A DNA stretch of 64,000 nucleotides from Phymorhynchus buccinoides (GCA_017654935.2 CM065699.1:45881243-45945242), one strand, 5' to 3'; positions 44,205 through 55,974 are shown, counted from the first letter of the stretch. The notes: generated by a model not told the origin, from the sequence alone. A program made the numbers and translations.

Positions 44205-47200
44205 CCCTGTTTTTAGTAGCCTCAAAGCCACACCCACTACCACCACCCCTATACCCACCCCCAACATCAGGACTTAGTGGCCTCAAAGCCACACCCACTA
44301 CCACCACCCCTATACCCACCCCCAACATCAGGACTTAGTGGCCTCAAAGCCACACCCACTACCACCACCCCTATACCCACCCCCAACATCAGGACTTAGT
44401 GGCCTCAAAGCCACACACACTACCACCACCCCTATACCCACCCCCAGCATCAGGACTTAGTGGCCTCAAAGCCACACCCACTACCACCACCCCTATACCC
44501 ACCCCAACATCAGGACTTAGTGGCCTCAAAGCCACACCCACTACCACCACCCCTATACCCACCCCCAGCATCAGGACTTAGTGGCCTCAAAGCCACACCC
44601 ACTACCACCACCCCTATACCCACCCCCAGCATCAGGACTTAGTGGCCTCAAAGCCACACCCACTACCACCACCCCTATACCCACCCCAACATCAGGACTT
44701 AGTGGCCTCAAAGCCACACCCACTACCACCACCCCTATACCCACCCCCAACATCAGGACTTAGTGGCCTCAAAGCCACACCCACTACCACCACCCCTATA
44801 CCCACCCCCAACATCAGGACTTAGTGGCCTCAAAGCCACACCCACTACCACCACCCCTATACCCACCCCCAACATCAGGACTTAGTGGCCTCAAAGCCAC
44901 ACCCACTACCACCACCCCTATACCCACCCCCAACATCAGGACTTAGTGGCCTCAAAGCCACACCCACTACCACCACCCCTATACCCACCCCCAACATCAG
45001 GACTTAGTGGCCTCAAAGCCACACCCACTACCACCACCCCTATACCCACCCCCAACATCAGGACTTAGTGGCCTCAAAGCCACACTCACTACCACCACCC
45101 CTATACCCACCCCCAACATCAGGACTTAGTGGCCTCAAAGCCACACCCACTACCACCACCCCTATACCCACCCCCAACATCAGGACTTAGTGGCCTCAAA
45201 GCCACACCCACTACCACCACCCCTATACCCACCCCCAACATCAGGACTTAGTGGCCTCAAAGCCACACTCACTACCACCACCCCTATACCCACCCCCAAC
45301 ATCAGGACTTAGTGGCCTCAAAGCCACACTCACTACCACCACCCCTATACCCACCACCAACATCAGGACTTAGTGGCCTCAAAGCCACACCCACTACCAC
45401 CACCCCTATACCCACCCCCAGCATCAGGACTTAGTGGCCTCAAAGCCACACCCACTACCACCACCCCTATACCCACCCCCAGCATCAGGACTTAGTGGCC
45501 TCAAAGCCACACCCACTACCACCACCCCTATACCCACCCCCAACATCAGGACTTAGTGGCCTCAAAGCCACACCCACTACCACCACCCTTATACCCACTC
45601 CCAACATCAGGACTTAGTGGCCTCAAAGCCACACCCACTACCACCACCCCTATACCCACCCCCAGCATCAGGACTTAGTGGCCTCAAAGCCACACCCACT
45701 ACCACCACCCCTATACCCACCCCCAACATCAGGACTTAGTGGCCTCAAAGCCACACCCACTACCACCACCCCTATACCCACCCCCAACATCAGGACTTAG
45801 TGGCCTCAAAGCCACACCCACTACCACCACCCCTATACCCACCCCCAACATCAGGACTTAGTGGCCTCAAAGCCACACCCACTACCACCACCCCTATACC
45901 CACCCCCAACATCAGGACTTAGTGGCCTCAAAGCCACACCCACTACCACCACCCCTATACCCACCCCCAACATCAGGACTTAGTGGCCTCAAAGCCACAC
46001 CCACTACCACCACCCCTATACCCACCCCCAACATCAGGACTTAGTGGCCTCAAAGCCACACCCACTACCACCACCAACCCTATACCCACCCCCAACATCA
46101 GGACTTAGTGGCCTCAAAGCCACACCCACTACCACCACCCCTATACCCACCCCCAACATCAGGACTTAGTGGCCTCAAAGCCACACCCACTACCACCACC
46201 CCTATACCCACCCCCAACATCAGGACTTAGTGGCCTCAAAGCCACACCCACTACCACCACCCCTATACCCACCCCCAACATCAGGACTTAGTGGCCTCAA
46301 AGCCACACCCACTACCACCACAACCCTATACCCACCCCCAACATCAGGACTTAGTGGCCTCAAAGCCACACCCACTACCACCACCCCTATACCCACCCCC
46401 AACATCAGGACTTAGTGGCCTCAAAGCCACACCCACTACCACCACCCCTATACCCACCCCCAACATCAGGACTTAGTGGCCTCAAAGCCACACCCACTAC
46501 CACCACCCCTATACCCACCCCCAACATCAGGACTTAGTGGCCTCAAAGCCACACCCACTACCACCACCCCTATACCCACCCCCAACATCAGGACTTAGTG
46601 GCCTCAAAGCCACACCCACTACCACCACCCCTATACCCACCCCCAACATCAGGACTTAGTGGCCTCAAAGCCACACCCACTACCACCACCCCTATACCCA
46701 CCCCCAACATCAGGACTTAGTGGCCTCAAAGCCACACCCACTACCACCACCCCTATACCCACCCCCAACATCAGGACTTAGTGGCCTCAAAGCCACACCC
46801 ACTACCACCACCCCTATACCCACCCCCAGCATCAGGACTTAGTGGCCTCAAAGCCACACCCACTACCACCACCCCTATACCCACCCCCAACATCAGGACT
46901 TAGTGGCCTCAAAGCCACACCCACTACCACCACCCCTATACCCACCCCCAACATCAGGACTTAGTGGCCTCAAAGCCACACCCACTACCACCACCCCTAT
47001 ACCCACCCCCAACATCAGGACTTAGTGGCCTCAAAGCCACACCCACTACCACCAACCCTATACCCCCCCCGAACATCAGGACTTAAGTGGCCTCAAAGCC
47101 ACACCCACTACCACCACCCCTATACCCACCCCCAACATCAGGACTTAGTGGCCTCAAAGCCACACCCACTACCACCACCCCTATACCCACCCCCAGCATC

Positions 47201-47655
47201 AGGACTTAGTGGCCTCAAAGCCACACCCACTACCACCACCCCTATACCCACCCCCAACATCAGGACTTAGTGGCCTCAAAGCCACACCCACTACCACCAA
47301 CCCTATACCCACCCCCAACATCAGGACTTAGTGGCCTCAAAGCCACACCCACTACCACCACCCCTATACCCACCCCCAACATCAGGACTTAGTGGCCTCA
47401 AAGCCACACCCACTACCACCACCCCTATACCCACCCCCAACATCAGGACTTAGTGGCCTCAAAGCCACACCCACTACCACCACCCCTATACCCACCCCCA
47501 ACATCAGGACTTAGTGGCCTCAAAGCCACACCCACTACCACCAGCATCACCCCTATACCCACCCCCAACATCAGGACTTAGTGGCCTCAAAGCCACACCC
47601 ACTACCACCACCAACCCTATACCCACCCCCAACATCAGGACTTAGTGGCCTCTTT
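44205..47655. repeat. 61-bp minisatellite (about 56 copies)
   Basis: Unit: AGGACTTAGTGGCCTCAAAG, CCACACCCACTACCACCACC, CCTATACCCACCCCCAACAT, C. Very homogeneous, with rare 3-bp insertions. The minus strand reads GVGIGVVVVGVAL, similar to the start of exon 43622-43860. Confidence 0.97.
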
Positions 47656-48189
47656 TGTCTTTGGTTTCCCTCACCCCATGCCTTCCCCTCGCCCCAAACT
47701 GTCAGCATAATTATGTTCTAAACTATCTCTTATATTTGTATGTTCTTCTGTGATTCTTTCTACGTGGTTAAACCAAGGAAAAAACAACGGGGTCATTTGC
47801 TACCACTAGCTACGTTTCCAGCAAGTGTTGAGGCGACAATGCTAAGCGTCTTTAATTTCACAGGGATGATGCCCTGCCACCCCCAAAAATCGTAATGCAA
47901 TACAAAAACACACACCCAAAAACCCCAAACCCAAAACAAACAAAAAAAGCAAATTATCAACCCACACTCTAAGGCCGGGTTCACATTAGACGCGCAAGTT
48001 CCGTACGGAAAACCCTAAATAAATGGAAGAAAGAAGGATAAAAGTTTACGCATATAGGGGAAATAAGGACATGTGCGCAAATCTTTTCCCTTCTTTGTTT
48101 AACTTATTTATGGATTACGCACGGGTTTCTGCATTGAATATCCGCTTATGTGTGTACACGGCCTTAAACCTTAACAAAATCAATTAATC
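47656..48189. other. Intron with a fold-back MITE remnant
   Basis: Around 47980-48165 the ends AAGGCCGGGTTCACATTAGA and GTGTACACGGCCTTA suggest a small inverted-repeat element. No exon. Confidence 0.5.
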
Positions 48190-48364
48190 GACAGCGGAAC
48201 CCCCTCTATTCAGACTCCCTTTAAGATGAGACCAAAAACATTTTTTCCCTGATTTCCCCACTTCATATTCGGAATACTGAGTGTCCACCTCCCGATAAAG
48301 ACCCTTCCCTATTAAGACCTTTTTTGGCCGATTGTTCAATGTCTTTATAGGTAAGTTCCCCTGT
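48190..48364. mobile_element. MITE, unexpanded relative of 26016-27090
   Basis: The ends GACAGCGGAACCCCCTCTAT and GTAAGTTCCCCTGT and the inner words CCCTATTAAGACC and GAGTGTCCACCTCC match the other copy. Confidence 0.7.
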
Positions 48365-48742
48365 AACTACAGAGAAATTACAGTACCGTAAAGGGGCGCA
48401 ACTCACGCATGCGATTTCTATCCAACTGCGATCCAACTGTGAAGCATGATTTTCGTGAAATAATTCCACTATTTTCGTTCACTATACTCACGTAGACCCT
48501 AAATACACGAATCTTATCAAATGTCTGACGCAAAAATAAAGACACTGCATCAGATCCGTGCAAGTCGAACTACAAACATAGTGAACAAAACCAGTAGGAT
48601 TTCATCATTCATTCAGACAGCAGCATTTCACGAGAATCATGCCGCACAGATGTCAGCCGCACAGTTGGACCGAGCGGCATGCAGTGGGTGGCCCTCTTAA
48701 GTGAAGACGGCACAAACCAAGGCAGTAGAGAAGACAACGTAC

Positions 48743-48900
48743 CCAGGAGTTGACGCAGGGGAAGAACATGCCGACAAGCAGCAGGCCGAACAGGGGTCCC
48801 CCCACCATGCCGAAGATGCTGAGCGCGATCTGCAGCACGGTGCTACCCACCACCCCCGCCAGGTAGGCCAGCCCGATGGTCACCAGACCGTAGAACGTGG
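48743..48900 (-). CDS. SLC5-type exon (two membrane spans)
   Basis: Acceptor GTGTGTCTAG (weak pyrimidine tract), donor TCCTGG|GTACGT. Reads [20 protein letters not shown], then [20 protein letters not shown] and [10 protein letters not shown], the conserved late SLC5 region ([14 protein letters not shown]). Phase fits exons 51691 and 43860. Confidence 0.88.
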
Positions 48901-49005
48901 CTAGACACACACCATCAATTCACATGCCTATAGGCCAGCCCGATGGTCACCAGACCGTAGAACGTGGCTAGACACACACCATCAATTCACATGCCCAAGA
49001 ACGTG
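48868..49005 (-). repeat. Acceptor-side duplication of exon 48743-48900
   Basis: The exon's first 33 bp and its acceptor are repeated once at about 48931-48973, with a shorter remnant (AAGAACGTGGCTT) near 48990-49002. Confidence 0.9.
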
Positions 49006-49199
49006 GCTTAAAACACGCACCACACAATCAATAAGCGGTTCTGGTGGATTTACTGCGTGATCTACAGCACCTGTTTAGATTTATTTTAAATTTTTATTAG
49101 GTACTTTATAGTCACAGAGGCATCTGTGTGAAAATCGGATTGCTTCCACCTGGAGAGTGCGTTGCAGCCAGAGGCGCGCCACCCATTTTTTAAATATTT

Positions 49200-49315
49200 T
49201 GTTTTGCATGTGATTTTGTGTGTGATTGATGAGGAAGGAAAATTGTAAATTTTGACCAAATGACAACTTTTTCGTTGCCACTGGGTTTAACGTGTGCTAA
49301 GTGCATGGGCACACG

Positions 49316-49346
<31 letters not shown>

Positions 49347-49440
49347 TCCACGTTCAGACTGTAAGGCCTTACTTGACACGAAGTGAACGCGCAACCACTG
49401 TGCCACTCTACACTGTTTAACACATGGGCGACGGGCCGCA
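49200..49440 (-). mobile_element. SINE fragment with conserved 3' domain
   Basis: The minus strand carries TTTCGGATGAGACGATAAAC, CGAGGTCCCGTGTGCCCATG and CACTTAGCACACGTTAAACC. This widely shared SINE body is related in its GGATGA module to the SINE at 43915. Confidence 0.6.
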
Positions 49441-49638
49441 ATCATAGTGGTAGCAGCCAACCATTGTGCATAGCCGGGCTGCGACTACTCGTATTATGGT
49501 ATAAGGTACAAAACTCCTGTATAACTTTTGACCACAGATTGCTTTCATTCTGTGAGTTGCTTCCCTTGTAAAATCACTTCCACTTACTGCGATTTCTTTG
49601 TCTTTGGTCGGCAATTTGACGGCAGATTAAAATTCATA

Positions 49639-49800
49639 ATGCCAAATTATCGTGGTCTAACAAGAGAGGAGATTCTCCATCTTCTCGATCTTGACAAACC
49701 TGATCATGCTGATGATAGGGATAGAGAATGTGTACACGTTTCTGACTCAGAAAGCGACGACAGGAGCAAGGATGAATGTGAAAATGAAGATACTGAATGA
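49639..49800 (+). pseudogene. Possible PiggyBac transposase N-terminal relic
   Basis: 54 codons from an ATG: MPNYRGLTREEILHLLDL, then an Asp/Ser/Glu-rich run to a stop. Acidic N-termini with an LTxEE(I)LxxL start occur in piggyBac-like transposases. The evidence is thin and nothing of the catalytic domain follows. Confidence 0.25.
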
Positions 49801-50315
49801 AAACGAAGATCACAAAATATGAATAAAAACAGGTAGGTTTGTAAACAAAATGTGCATAAACAATTAATTATTCCCCCTTTTGAAGGCAGCATATCAAAAG
49901 CATGGGTGTTCCTGGGAAATTAAAAATATCTTGCAAGGTGGAGTGCAGGAGCACACACACATTTACTGCTCTGTTTTCACCCCTCTAGACTAGTACAATG
50001 CTACATTCTTTTGAACATAGCAAATGCTTATACAGGCCCTCTTCATTGTACAAGTGTGTCTCTGTGTGTAAGAAAATCGTTGCTTCTCAAATTCTCATAA
50101 TCCGGCGACACCGGCTCTAGGCAATTTAAAAATCCTGCAATTCAGGACATCCTGCAAGGAGCATCCGTGCAAAAGCATTAAACCTATGAACTTAAAAAGA
50201 CCACAGAAAAACTTAGCGGCCTTCTTTCAGTAAGTTTGCCAAATTTGGTCTTGATAGGACATCATTCAGCTTAGCTAGATACGCTTGTTTACAAACACCC
50301 AATTTTTATGAGCTG
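49801..50315. other. Intron, no exon seen
   Basis: Unremarkable sequence; no SLC5-type segment. Confidence 0.5.
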
Positions 50316-50930
50316 CCCAACGGCAGGCTCAGGCCTGCACTGAGAATAGGCAGCGGCAGCATCAGTCACAACAGTGCTAACCCACCACCCCTGCTAGGTG
50401 GGCCAGTCCTGCACTGTGAACAGGCAGCGGCAGCATCAGTAACAACAGTGCTAACCCACCACCCCTGCTAGGTGGGCCAGTCCTGCACTGTGAACAGGCA
50501 GCGGCAGCTTCAGTAACAACAGTGCTAACCCACCACCCCTGCTAGGTGGGCCAGTCCTGCACTGTGAACAGCCAGCGGCAGCATCAGTCACAACAGTGCT
50601 AACCCACCACCCCTGCTAGGTGGACCAGTCCTGCACTGTGGACAGGCAGCGGCAGCATCAGTCACAACAGTGCTAACCCACCACCCCTGCTAGGTGGACC
50701 AGTCCTGCACTGTGAACAGGCAGCGGCAGCATCAGTCACAACAGTGCTAACCCACCACCCCTGCTAGGTGGACCAGTCTTGCACTGTGAACAGGCAGCGG
50801 CAGCATCAGTCACAACAGTGCTAACCCACCACCCCTGCTAGGTGGACCAGTCCTGCACTGTGAACAGGCAGCGGCAGCATCAGTCACAACAGTGCTAACC
50901 CACCACCCCTGCTAGGTGGGCCAGTCCCAT
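50316..50930. repeat. 74-bp tandem repeat (about 8 copies)
   Basis: Unit words are CAGCGGCAGCATCAGTCACA, ACAGTGCTAACCCACCACCC, CTGCTAGGTGGGCCAGTCCT and GCACTGTGAACAGG. The second and third words resemble the exon 48743-48900 segment GTGCTACCCACCACCCCCGC followed by CAGGTAGGCCAGCCC. The last copy runs on with CCATCGTCACAAGAACG, like the exon's acceptor edge. Confidence 0.93.
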
Positions 50931-50939
50931 CGTCACAAG

Positions 50940-51608
50940 AACGCCTTTCATCCATAGTAGGACGAAGTAGAGGCGATAGATACAGAGAGAGGGGCCCCGC
51001 CTTTCATCCATAGTAGGACGAAGTAGAGGCGATAGATACAGAGAGAGGGGCCCCGCCTTTCATCCATAGTAGGATGAAGGAGAGGCGATAGATACAGAGA
51101 GAGGGGCCCCGCCTTTCATCCATAGTAGGATGAAGGAGAGGCGACAGATACAGAGAGAGGGGGCCCGCCTTTCATCCATAGTAGGATGAAGGAGAGGCGA
51201 CAGATACAGAGAGAGGGGGCCCCGCCTTTCATCCATAGTAGGACGAAGGAGAGGCGACAGATACAGAGAGAGGGGGCCCGCCTTTCATCCATAGTAGGAC
51301 GAAGGAGAGGCGACAGATACAGAGAGAGGGGGCCCGCCTTTCATCCATAGTAGGACGAAGGAGAGGCGATAGATACAGACAGAGGGGGCCCCGCCTTTCA
51401 TCCATAGTAGGACGAAGGAGAGGCGACAGATACAGAGAGGGGGCCCCGCCTTTCATCCATAGTAGGACGAAGGAGAGGCGACAGATACAGAGAGAGGGGG
51501 CCCCGCCTTTCATCCATAGTAGGACGAAGGAGAGGCGACAGATACAGAGAGGGGGCCCCGCCTTTCATCCATAGTAGGACGAAGGAGAGGCGACAGATAC
51601 AGAGAGAG
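50940..51608. repeat. About 56-bp tandem repeat (about 12 copies)
   Basis: Unit: GCCTTTCATCCATAGTAGGA, CGAAGGAGAGGCGACAGATA, CAGAGAGAGGGGGCCC. It resembles the donor edge of exon 51691-51818 (CACCATAGTGACGATGGAGT then AGAGCCTGTCAGA) and its following intron (ACAGAGGGGCTCGTC). Confidence 0.93.
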
Positions 51609-51690
51609 AAGTAGAGAGAGAGTGAGAAAGAGCGAAAGACAGAGAATGATTGAAAGAAAGAGACAGAAACAGAGGGGCTCGTCTTTTCAC

Positions 51691-51818
51691 CTGACACCAT
51701 AGTGACGATGGAGTAGAGCCTGTCAGAGTTGTGTCCCCTGGACATTTTTTTCAGGAAGGGTTTCAGGAAGTCCTCCAGGGTCACCGCCGCCAGAGCGTTG
51801 ACGCCCGACGAAACCGTG
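51691..51818 (-). CDS. SLC5-type exon
   Basis: Acceptor TTGTTTCTTCAG, donor GTGTCAG|GTGAAAAG. Reads TVSSGVNALAAVTLEDFLKP, then the cytoplasmic loop to SIVTMVS. The TVSSxxNALAAVTxED motif is diagnostic for SLC5. Confidence 0.9.
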
Positions 51819-51954
51819 CTGAAGAAACAACAATATTTTTGGAGTTCTGCAGGATAAATTCTGTTGTCCACTACCTGTCAACTGACGCAACCAAAACATT
51901 GCTCTGTGCAGCATTCTACCACTTTTTATATCACCCCCCTCCCCCCTCCCCAAC

Positions 51955-52060
51955 CCCAGTGGGGATACCGGGGAGACTTTCATACAAATATCCCCCACCT
52001 TCTGGAAGTTCTGTGCTTGTAGCTTCCTCCAATCTGTCACTCTTTTTGACAGAGAGTGAG
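51955..52060. repeat. Dispersed repeat family B, partial copy
   Basis: GTGGGGATACCGGGGAGACT and CCCCCACCTTCTGGAAGTTC modules. Larger copies are at 56740-57045, 58620-59070 and 61675-61880 (reverse). Confidence 0.7.
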
Positions 52061-52312
52061 AGAGAGACAGAGAGTGAGAGAGAGAGACAGAGCTGCTGGG
52101 GAATGTTTGTCCTAACAGGACTTGGTCAACTAAACATCTGGTACGGTAATCATGAGTTCGTCTTACACAGCTAACACCGGTAGGAACATGCTCATTAGAC
52201 TAAACTGCCAAAACGATGAACTGTTTATGCTAACTGACATGTTACTACCCGTGTCAGCGGCTTCAGACGCACTCACGATCAGCGCACCTGTGGCCCAGCC
52301 CAAGCGAGGTAC

Positions 52313-52401
52313 CTGAGGGCGGCGCTGTAGACGCAGGCCACGAACAGGCCGGGCAGCCCCGGCATGTCGCCCAACGTCTGCATCACAAACAGCGGCATCA
52401 G
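52313..52401 (-). CDS. SLC5-type exon
   Basis: Acceptor GTCTGTTGCAG, donor CCTCAG|GTACCT. Reads LMPLFVMQTLGDMPGLPGLF followed by VACVYSAAL. The D-x-PGLPGLFVA motif is typical of SLC5. Ends AG, completing Ser with the next exon. Confidence 0.9.
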
Positions 52402-52435
52402 CTGCAACAGACAGCATGGAACAGTTTATATGTCA

Positions 52436-52930
52436 CGGACTATAAGACACATCATCATTAGCATATATTTCGGACTATAAGGCGATACTTTATCCACAGA
52501 CTGGGACCCCTGCGCCTTATATGACTACTAATCTAGTAAGAAAATAAAGTAACAAAATCTGAATTTTGTGCAAACTTTTTGGGGTGTGCCTTATAATGCA
52601 CTTTCTTGCAAAAATAATATGGTATCATAAAGCACCCCCCAAAATCTACACAAAATTGCTATAAGCGCACATACACACAACTAAATGTTTCCGTAAGGAA
52701 ACGCAGTGAATAAGCAAAACAAAGAAGGAAGAAATAAGCGCACGCGGTTACGCACAGAATCGTGTCCGCTTATTTTTTCCTTATTTCTTTTGCTTATTCA
52801 CTGCGTTTCCTTACGGAAACATTTAGTTGTGTGTACATGTGCTAAGTTTCTTGCTACATTATTCATCATATTATAAAATGTAGGGGTCCGAATCTAAAAT
52901 AAAAATTATCGCCTTCTAGTCTGTAAAATG
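52436..52930. mobile_element. MITE (CGGACTATAAGGCG family) containing a nested fold-back element
   Basis: Outer ends: TTTCGGACTATAAGGCGATA and TATCGCCTTCTAGTCTGTAA. Inside, 52672-52853 is a separate fold-back whose arms begin CACACAACTAAATGTTTCCG. Confidence 0.8.
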
Positions 52931-53149
52931 AGTTTTGGATGAAATTTGAATTAAAGAGATGAACAATTTTCAATTCCTAAACACTTACACAACAGGAATT
53001 CATAAAGTGTGAAAACCAGTTTTAGACAGGGCAGCGCCGAAACACTTACAAATGCCGCAAAACACACAGATAAGGAAGGGGAGGAGGCGGTGGTAATGGG
53101 GGTGGGATGGGGGTGGGTTGGCAGACAACAAAGTGCCTCTTTGTTTTAC

Positions 53150-53279
53150 CTGGTCTCCCTTGGCAACGACCCCCAGTTTGATGGGGTCACAGCCGTAGTA
53201 GGTGGCGTACATGACCAGTCCTGCCAGCATGGCCAGCACCAGGAAGAACTCTGAGATGGGCAGGTGGATCATAATAGCC
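53150..53279 (-). CDS. SLC5-type exon
   Basis: Acceptor GTTGTCCTCAG, donor GACCAG|GTAAAAC. Reads AIMIHLPISEFFLVLAMLAG, then LVMYATYYGCDPIKLGVVAK and GDQ. The AGLVMYAxYxGCDP segment is an SLC5 signature. Phase 2 entry fits exon 54452. Confidence 0.9.
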
Positions 53280-54040
53280 CTGAGGACAACACACATCGTC
53301 ATCATCATCATCCTTATTATCAATCATCAACAGCACCAGGAAGAACTCTGAGATGGGCAGGTGGATCATAATAGCCCTGAGGACAACACACATCGTCATC
53401 ATCATCATCATTATTATCAATCATCAACAGCACCAGGAAGAACTCTGAGATGGGCAGGTGGATCATAATAGCCCTGAGGACAACACACATCGTCATCATC
53501 ATCATCCTTATTATCAATCATCAACAGCACCAGCAAGAACTCTGAGATGGGCAGGTGCAGCATTATAGCCTTGAGGACAACACACATTGTCATCATCATC
53601 AACATCATCATCAACATCAACATCATCATCAACAGCACCAGGAAGAACTCTGAGATGGGCAGGTGCAGCATTATAGCCCTGAGGACAACACACATCGTCA
53701 TCATCATCAACATCAACATCATCATCAACAGCACCAGGAAGAACTCTGAGATGGGCAGGTGCAGCATTATAGCTCTGAGGACAACACACATCGTCATCAT
53801 CATCAACATCATCATCAACATCATCATCAACATCAACATCATCATCAACAGCACCAGGAAGAACTCTGAGATGGGCAGGTGCAGCATTATAGCCCTGAGG
53901 ACAACACACATCGTCATCATCATCAACATCATCATCAACATCATCATCAACATCAACATCATCATCAACAGCACCAGGAAGAACTCTGAGATGGGCAGGT
54001 GCAGCATTATAGCCTTGAGGACAACACACATTACTGCTAC
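53280..54040 (-). repeat. Seven extra copies of the 5' edge of exon 53150-53279 linked by ATC/ATG microsatellites
   Basis: Each unit (about 97-132 bp) contains the TGTGTTGTCCTCAG acceptor (CTTGAG, CCCTGAG or CTCTGAG variants on plus), the exon's first 45 or so bases to CTGGTGCTG, and then a (GAT)n-like tract. Distal units carry a CTGCAGCATTATAGC variant in place of the exon's bases. Confidence 0.95.
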
Positions 54041-54183
54041 GTACTTTGCATATACTTTGTATTTCTCTCTCTCTCTCTCTTTTTCTGTGTGTGTGTGATT
54101 GTGTGTACATGTTGTGTGTGAAAGAATATATGAACATGAGAAAGGAAAAAAATAGAGCACCTGTGTGTGGGCATGCATGCTCA

Positions 54184-54451
54184 GCGTACTGAGGTAGCGT
54201 TGCAATATGGCCTGTTAGTACAAAACTTCCAGAAGGAAGGGGAACTATTTGTGACTGACCATTTAGCGGTGGTGACGCTCCATACGCTGAGGTAGCACTG
54301 CAGCATGGCCTGTTAGCACAAAACTTCCAGAAGGGGAACTATTTGTGACTGACCATTTAGCGGTGGTGACGCTCCGTATGCTGAGGTAGCGCTGCAGCAT
54401 GGCCTGTTAGCACAAAACTTCCAGAAGGAAGGGGAACTATTTGCGACTGAC
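54184..54451 (-). repeat. Donor-side duplications of exon 54452-54592
   Basis: The end of the exon, its donor (AAATG|GTCAGT) and about 50 bp of intron are repeated twice more (exon ends near 54354 and 54261), plus one partial unit near 54184. Confidence 0.93.
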
Positions 54452-54592
54452 CATTTAGCGGTGGTGACGCTCCGTACGCAGAGGTAGCGTTGCAGCATGG
54501 CCTGGTTGGCAGCGTACACTGTCAGTGACGTCACTGTGCCGCCGATGAACAGCGTCCAGAACGTGTGACGCACAAACGGGTCGGGGTTGAGG
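54452..54592 (-). CDS. SLC5-type exon
   Basis: Acceptor TTTTGTCCCTAAAG, donor GCTAAATG|GTCAGT. Reads LNPDPFVRHTFWTLFIGGTV, then TSLTVYAANQAMLQRYLCVR and SVTTAK. The DPxxRHTFWxxxIGG...NQxxxQRY pattern is SLC5-specific. Confidence 0.92.
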
Positions 54593-55024
54593 CTTTAGGG
54601 ACAAAAAGAACATTTACTGTCACACAAAAACAACATTCAAGAATGAATCAAAAGATAGTGAATCACCCGCCGATGGATGAACGTGTTTGGGTCGAGGCTT
54701 TAGGGATGACAAAAATGAATGACACAGAACTCTACTCTCTCGTTCAAGGTCCAAACTTAAAAACACACCAAAAAAACAGGAGTCTTTCTTGATGTTACGT
54801 AGTATGTCTTATCAATTTTATGCCTGTAAGTGCATGCTGAGTAATGCATTTCTTTGCTTTAAAAGACGATAAAAGTGACAAAAGCACCAGAGCATTTTGT
54901 ACTGCTTTTTAAAACATTCTTTGCTGTTATGTCTTTAGAAGCAGAAAAACTAAAATAAAAAAAAATGATTAAAAAACAAAAAACCCAAAAACACCACCAC
55001 CACCACCAGTAAAAAAAAGAAAAG

Positions 55025-55028
<4 letters not shown>

Positions 55029-55120
<92 letters not shown>
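55029..55120. repeat. Poly-C tract of about 92 bases
   Basis: Uninterrupted C-run within an SLC5-type intron. Confidence 0.95.
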
Positions 55121-55122
<2 letters not shown>

Positions 55123-55489
55123 CAGTATGCACACAAACAAATAAAAAAATTAAAAAGTTATTCACAGCAAGCTTGAAGAAGCAACAACATTGTTGTTTTT
55201 TTGTTGTTAGAATTGTCAAAAGGGTAATTTTAATATCTCCAGACCCGTCTGCTAGATTGGTTCTATAACTAAAGTGCTCTTTTGTGCTCTTTTTTTTCAA
55301 ACTTTCTCCAGCAGTCAAGTGCCAGGTGAACCTCTCTCCTTCAAAAGCCTTGTCCATGATATTTGATCATAATCCAACCAGTAGTTTTTTGAGGAAATGG
55401 ATACACAAACAGCCCCCCCAAAGCATACATCCTCAATTTACATGGATGGAGGATGAACCATGACCACCACCCCCCCGCAGTACTAACAC

Positions 55490-55729
55490 AGTGCAAACCA
55501 TGACCACTGGACACTCACTCCAGGTCCCAGGTGAACCTCCGTCCCTGGTAGGCCCTTCCATGACCACTGACCACCCCCCACAGTACTAACACAGTGCAAA
55601 TCATGACCACTGGACACTGACTCCAGGACCCAGGTGAACCTCTGTCCTTGGTAGGCCTTGTCCATGACCACTGACCCCCCCCCCCCCCCAGTACTAACAC
55701 AGTGCAAACAATGACCACTGGACACTCAC
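55490..55729 (-). repeat. Donor-side duplications of exon 55730-55887
   Basis: The exon end (CAGAGGTTCACCTGG then GACCTGGA), its donor GTGAGTGTCC and adjoining intron (CATGACCACTGACCACCCCC) recur at about 55515-55560 and 55615-55665. One copy has the donor mutated to GTCAGTGTCC. Confidence 0.9.
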
Positions 55730-55887
55730 TCCAGGTCCCAGGTGAACCTCTGTCCTTGGTAGGCCCTGTCCATGACCACTGACCACCCCCCCACGTTGTG
55801 TGCCCCCCGCAGCACCAGGGTGAGGAAGCCCGCCAGGATGACCACCATCTGGAAGGCGTCTGTCCACACCACAGCCTTGATGCCTCC
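55730..55887 (-). CDS. SLC5-type exon
   Basis: Acceptor GTGTGTTCCTCAG, donor CTGGA|GTGAGT. Reads GGIKAVVWTDAFQMVVILAG, then FLTLVLRGAHNVGG and DRAYQGQRFTWDL. GGxKAVxWTDxFQ is the strongest SLC5 signature in the window. Phase fits 59166 and 54592. Confidence 0.93.
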
Positions 55888-55922
55888 CTGAGGAACACAC
55901 ATCATGATGATGCTGATGATGG

Positions 55923-55974
<52 letters not shown>

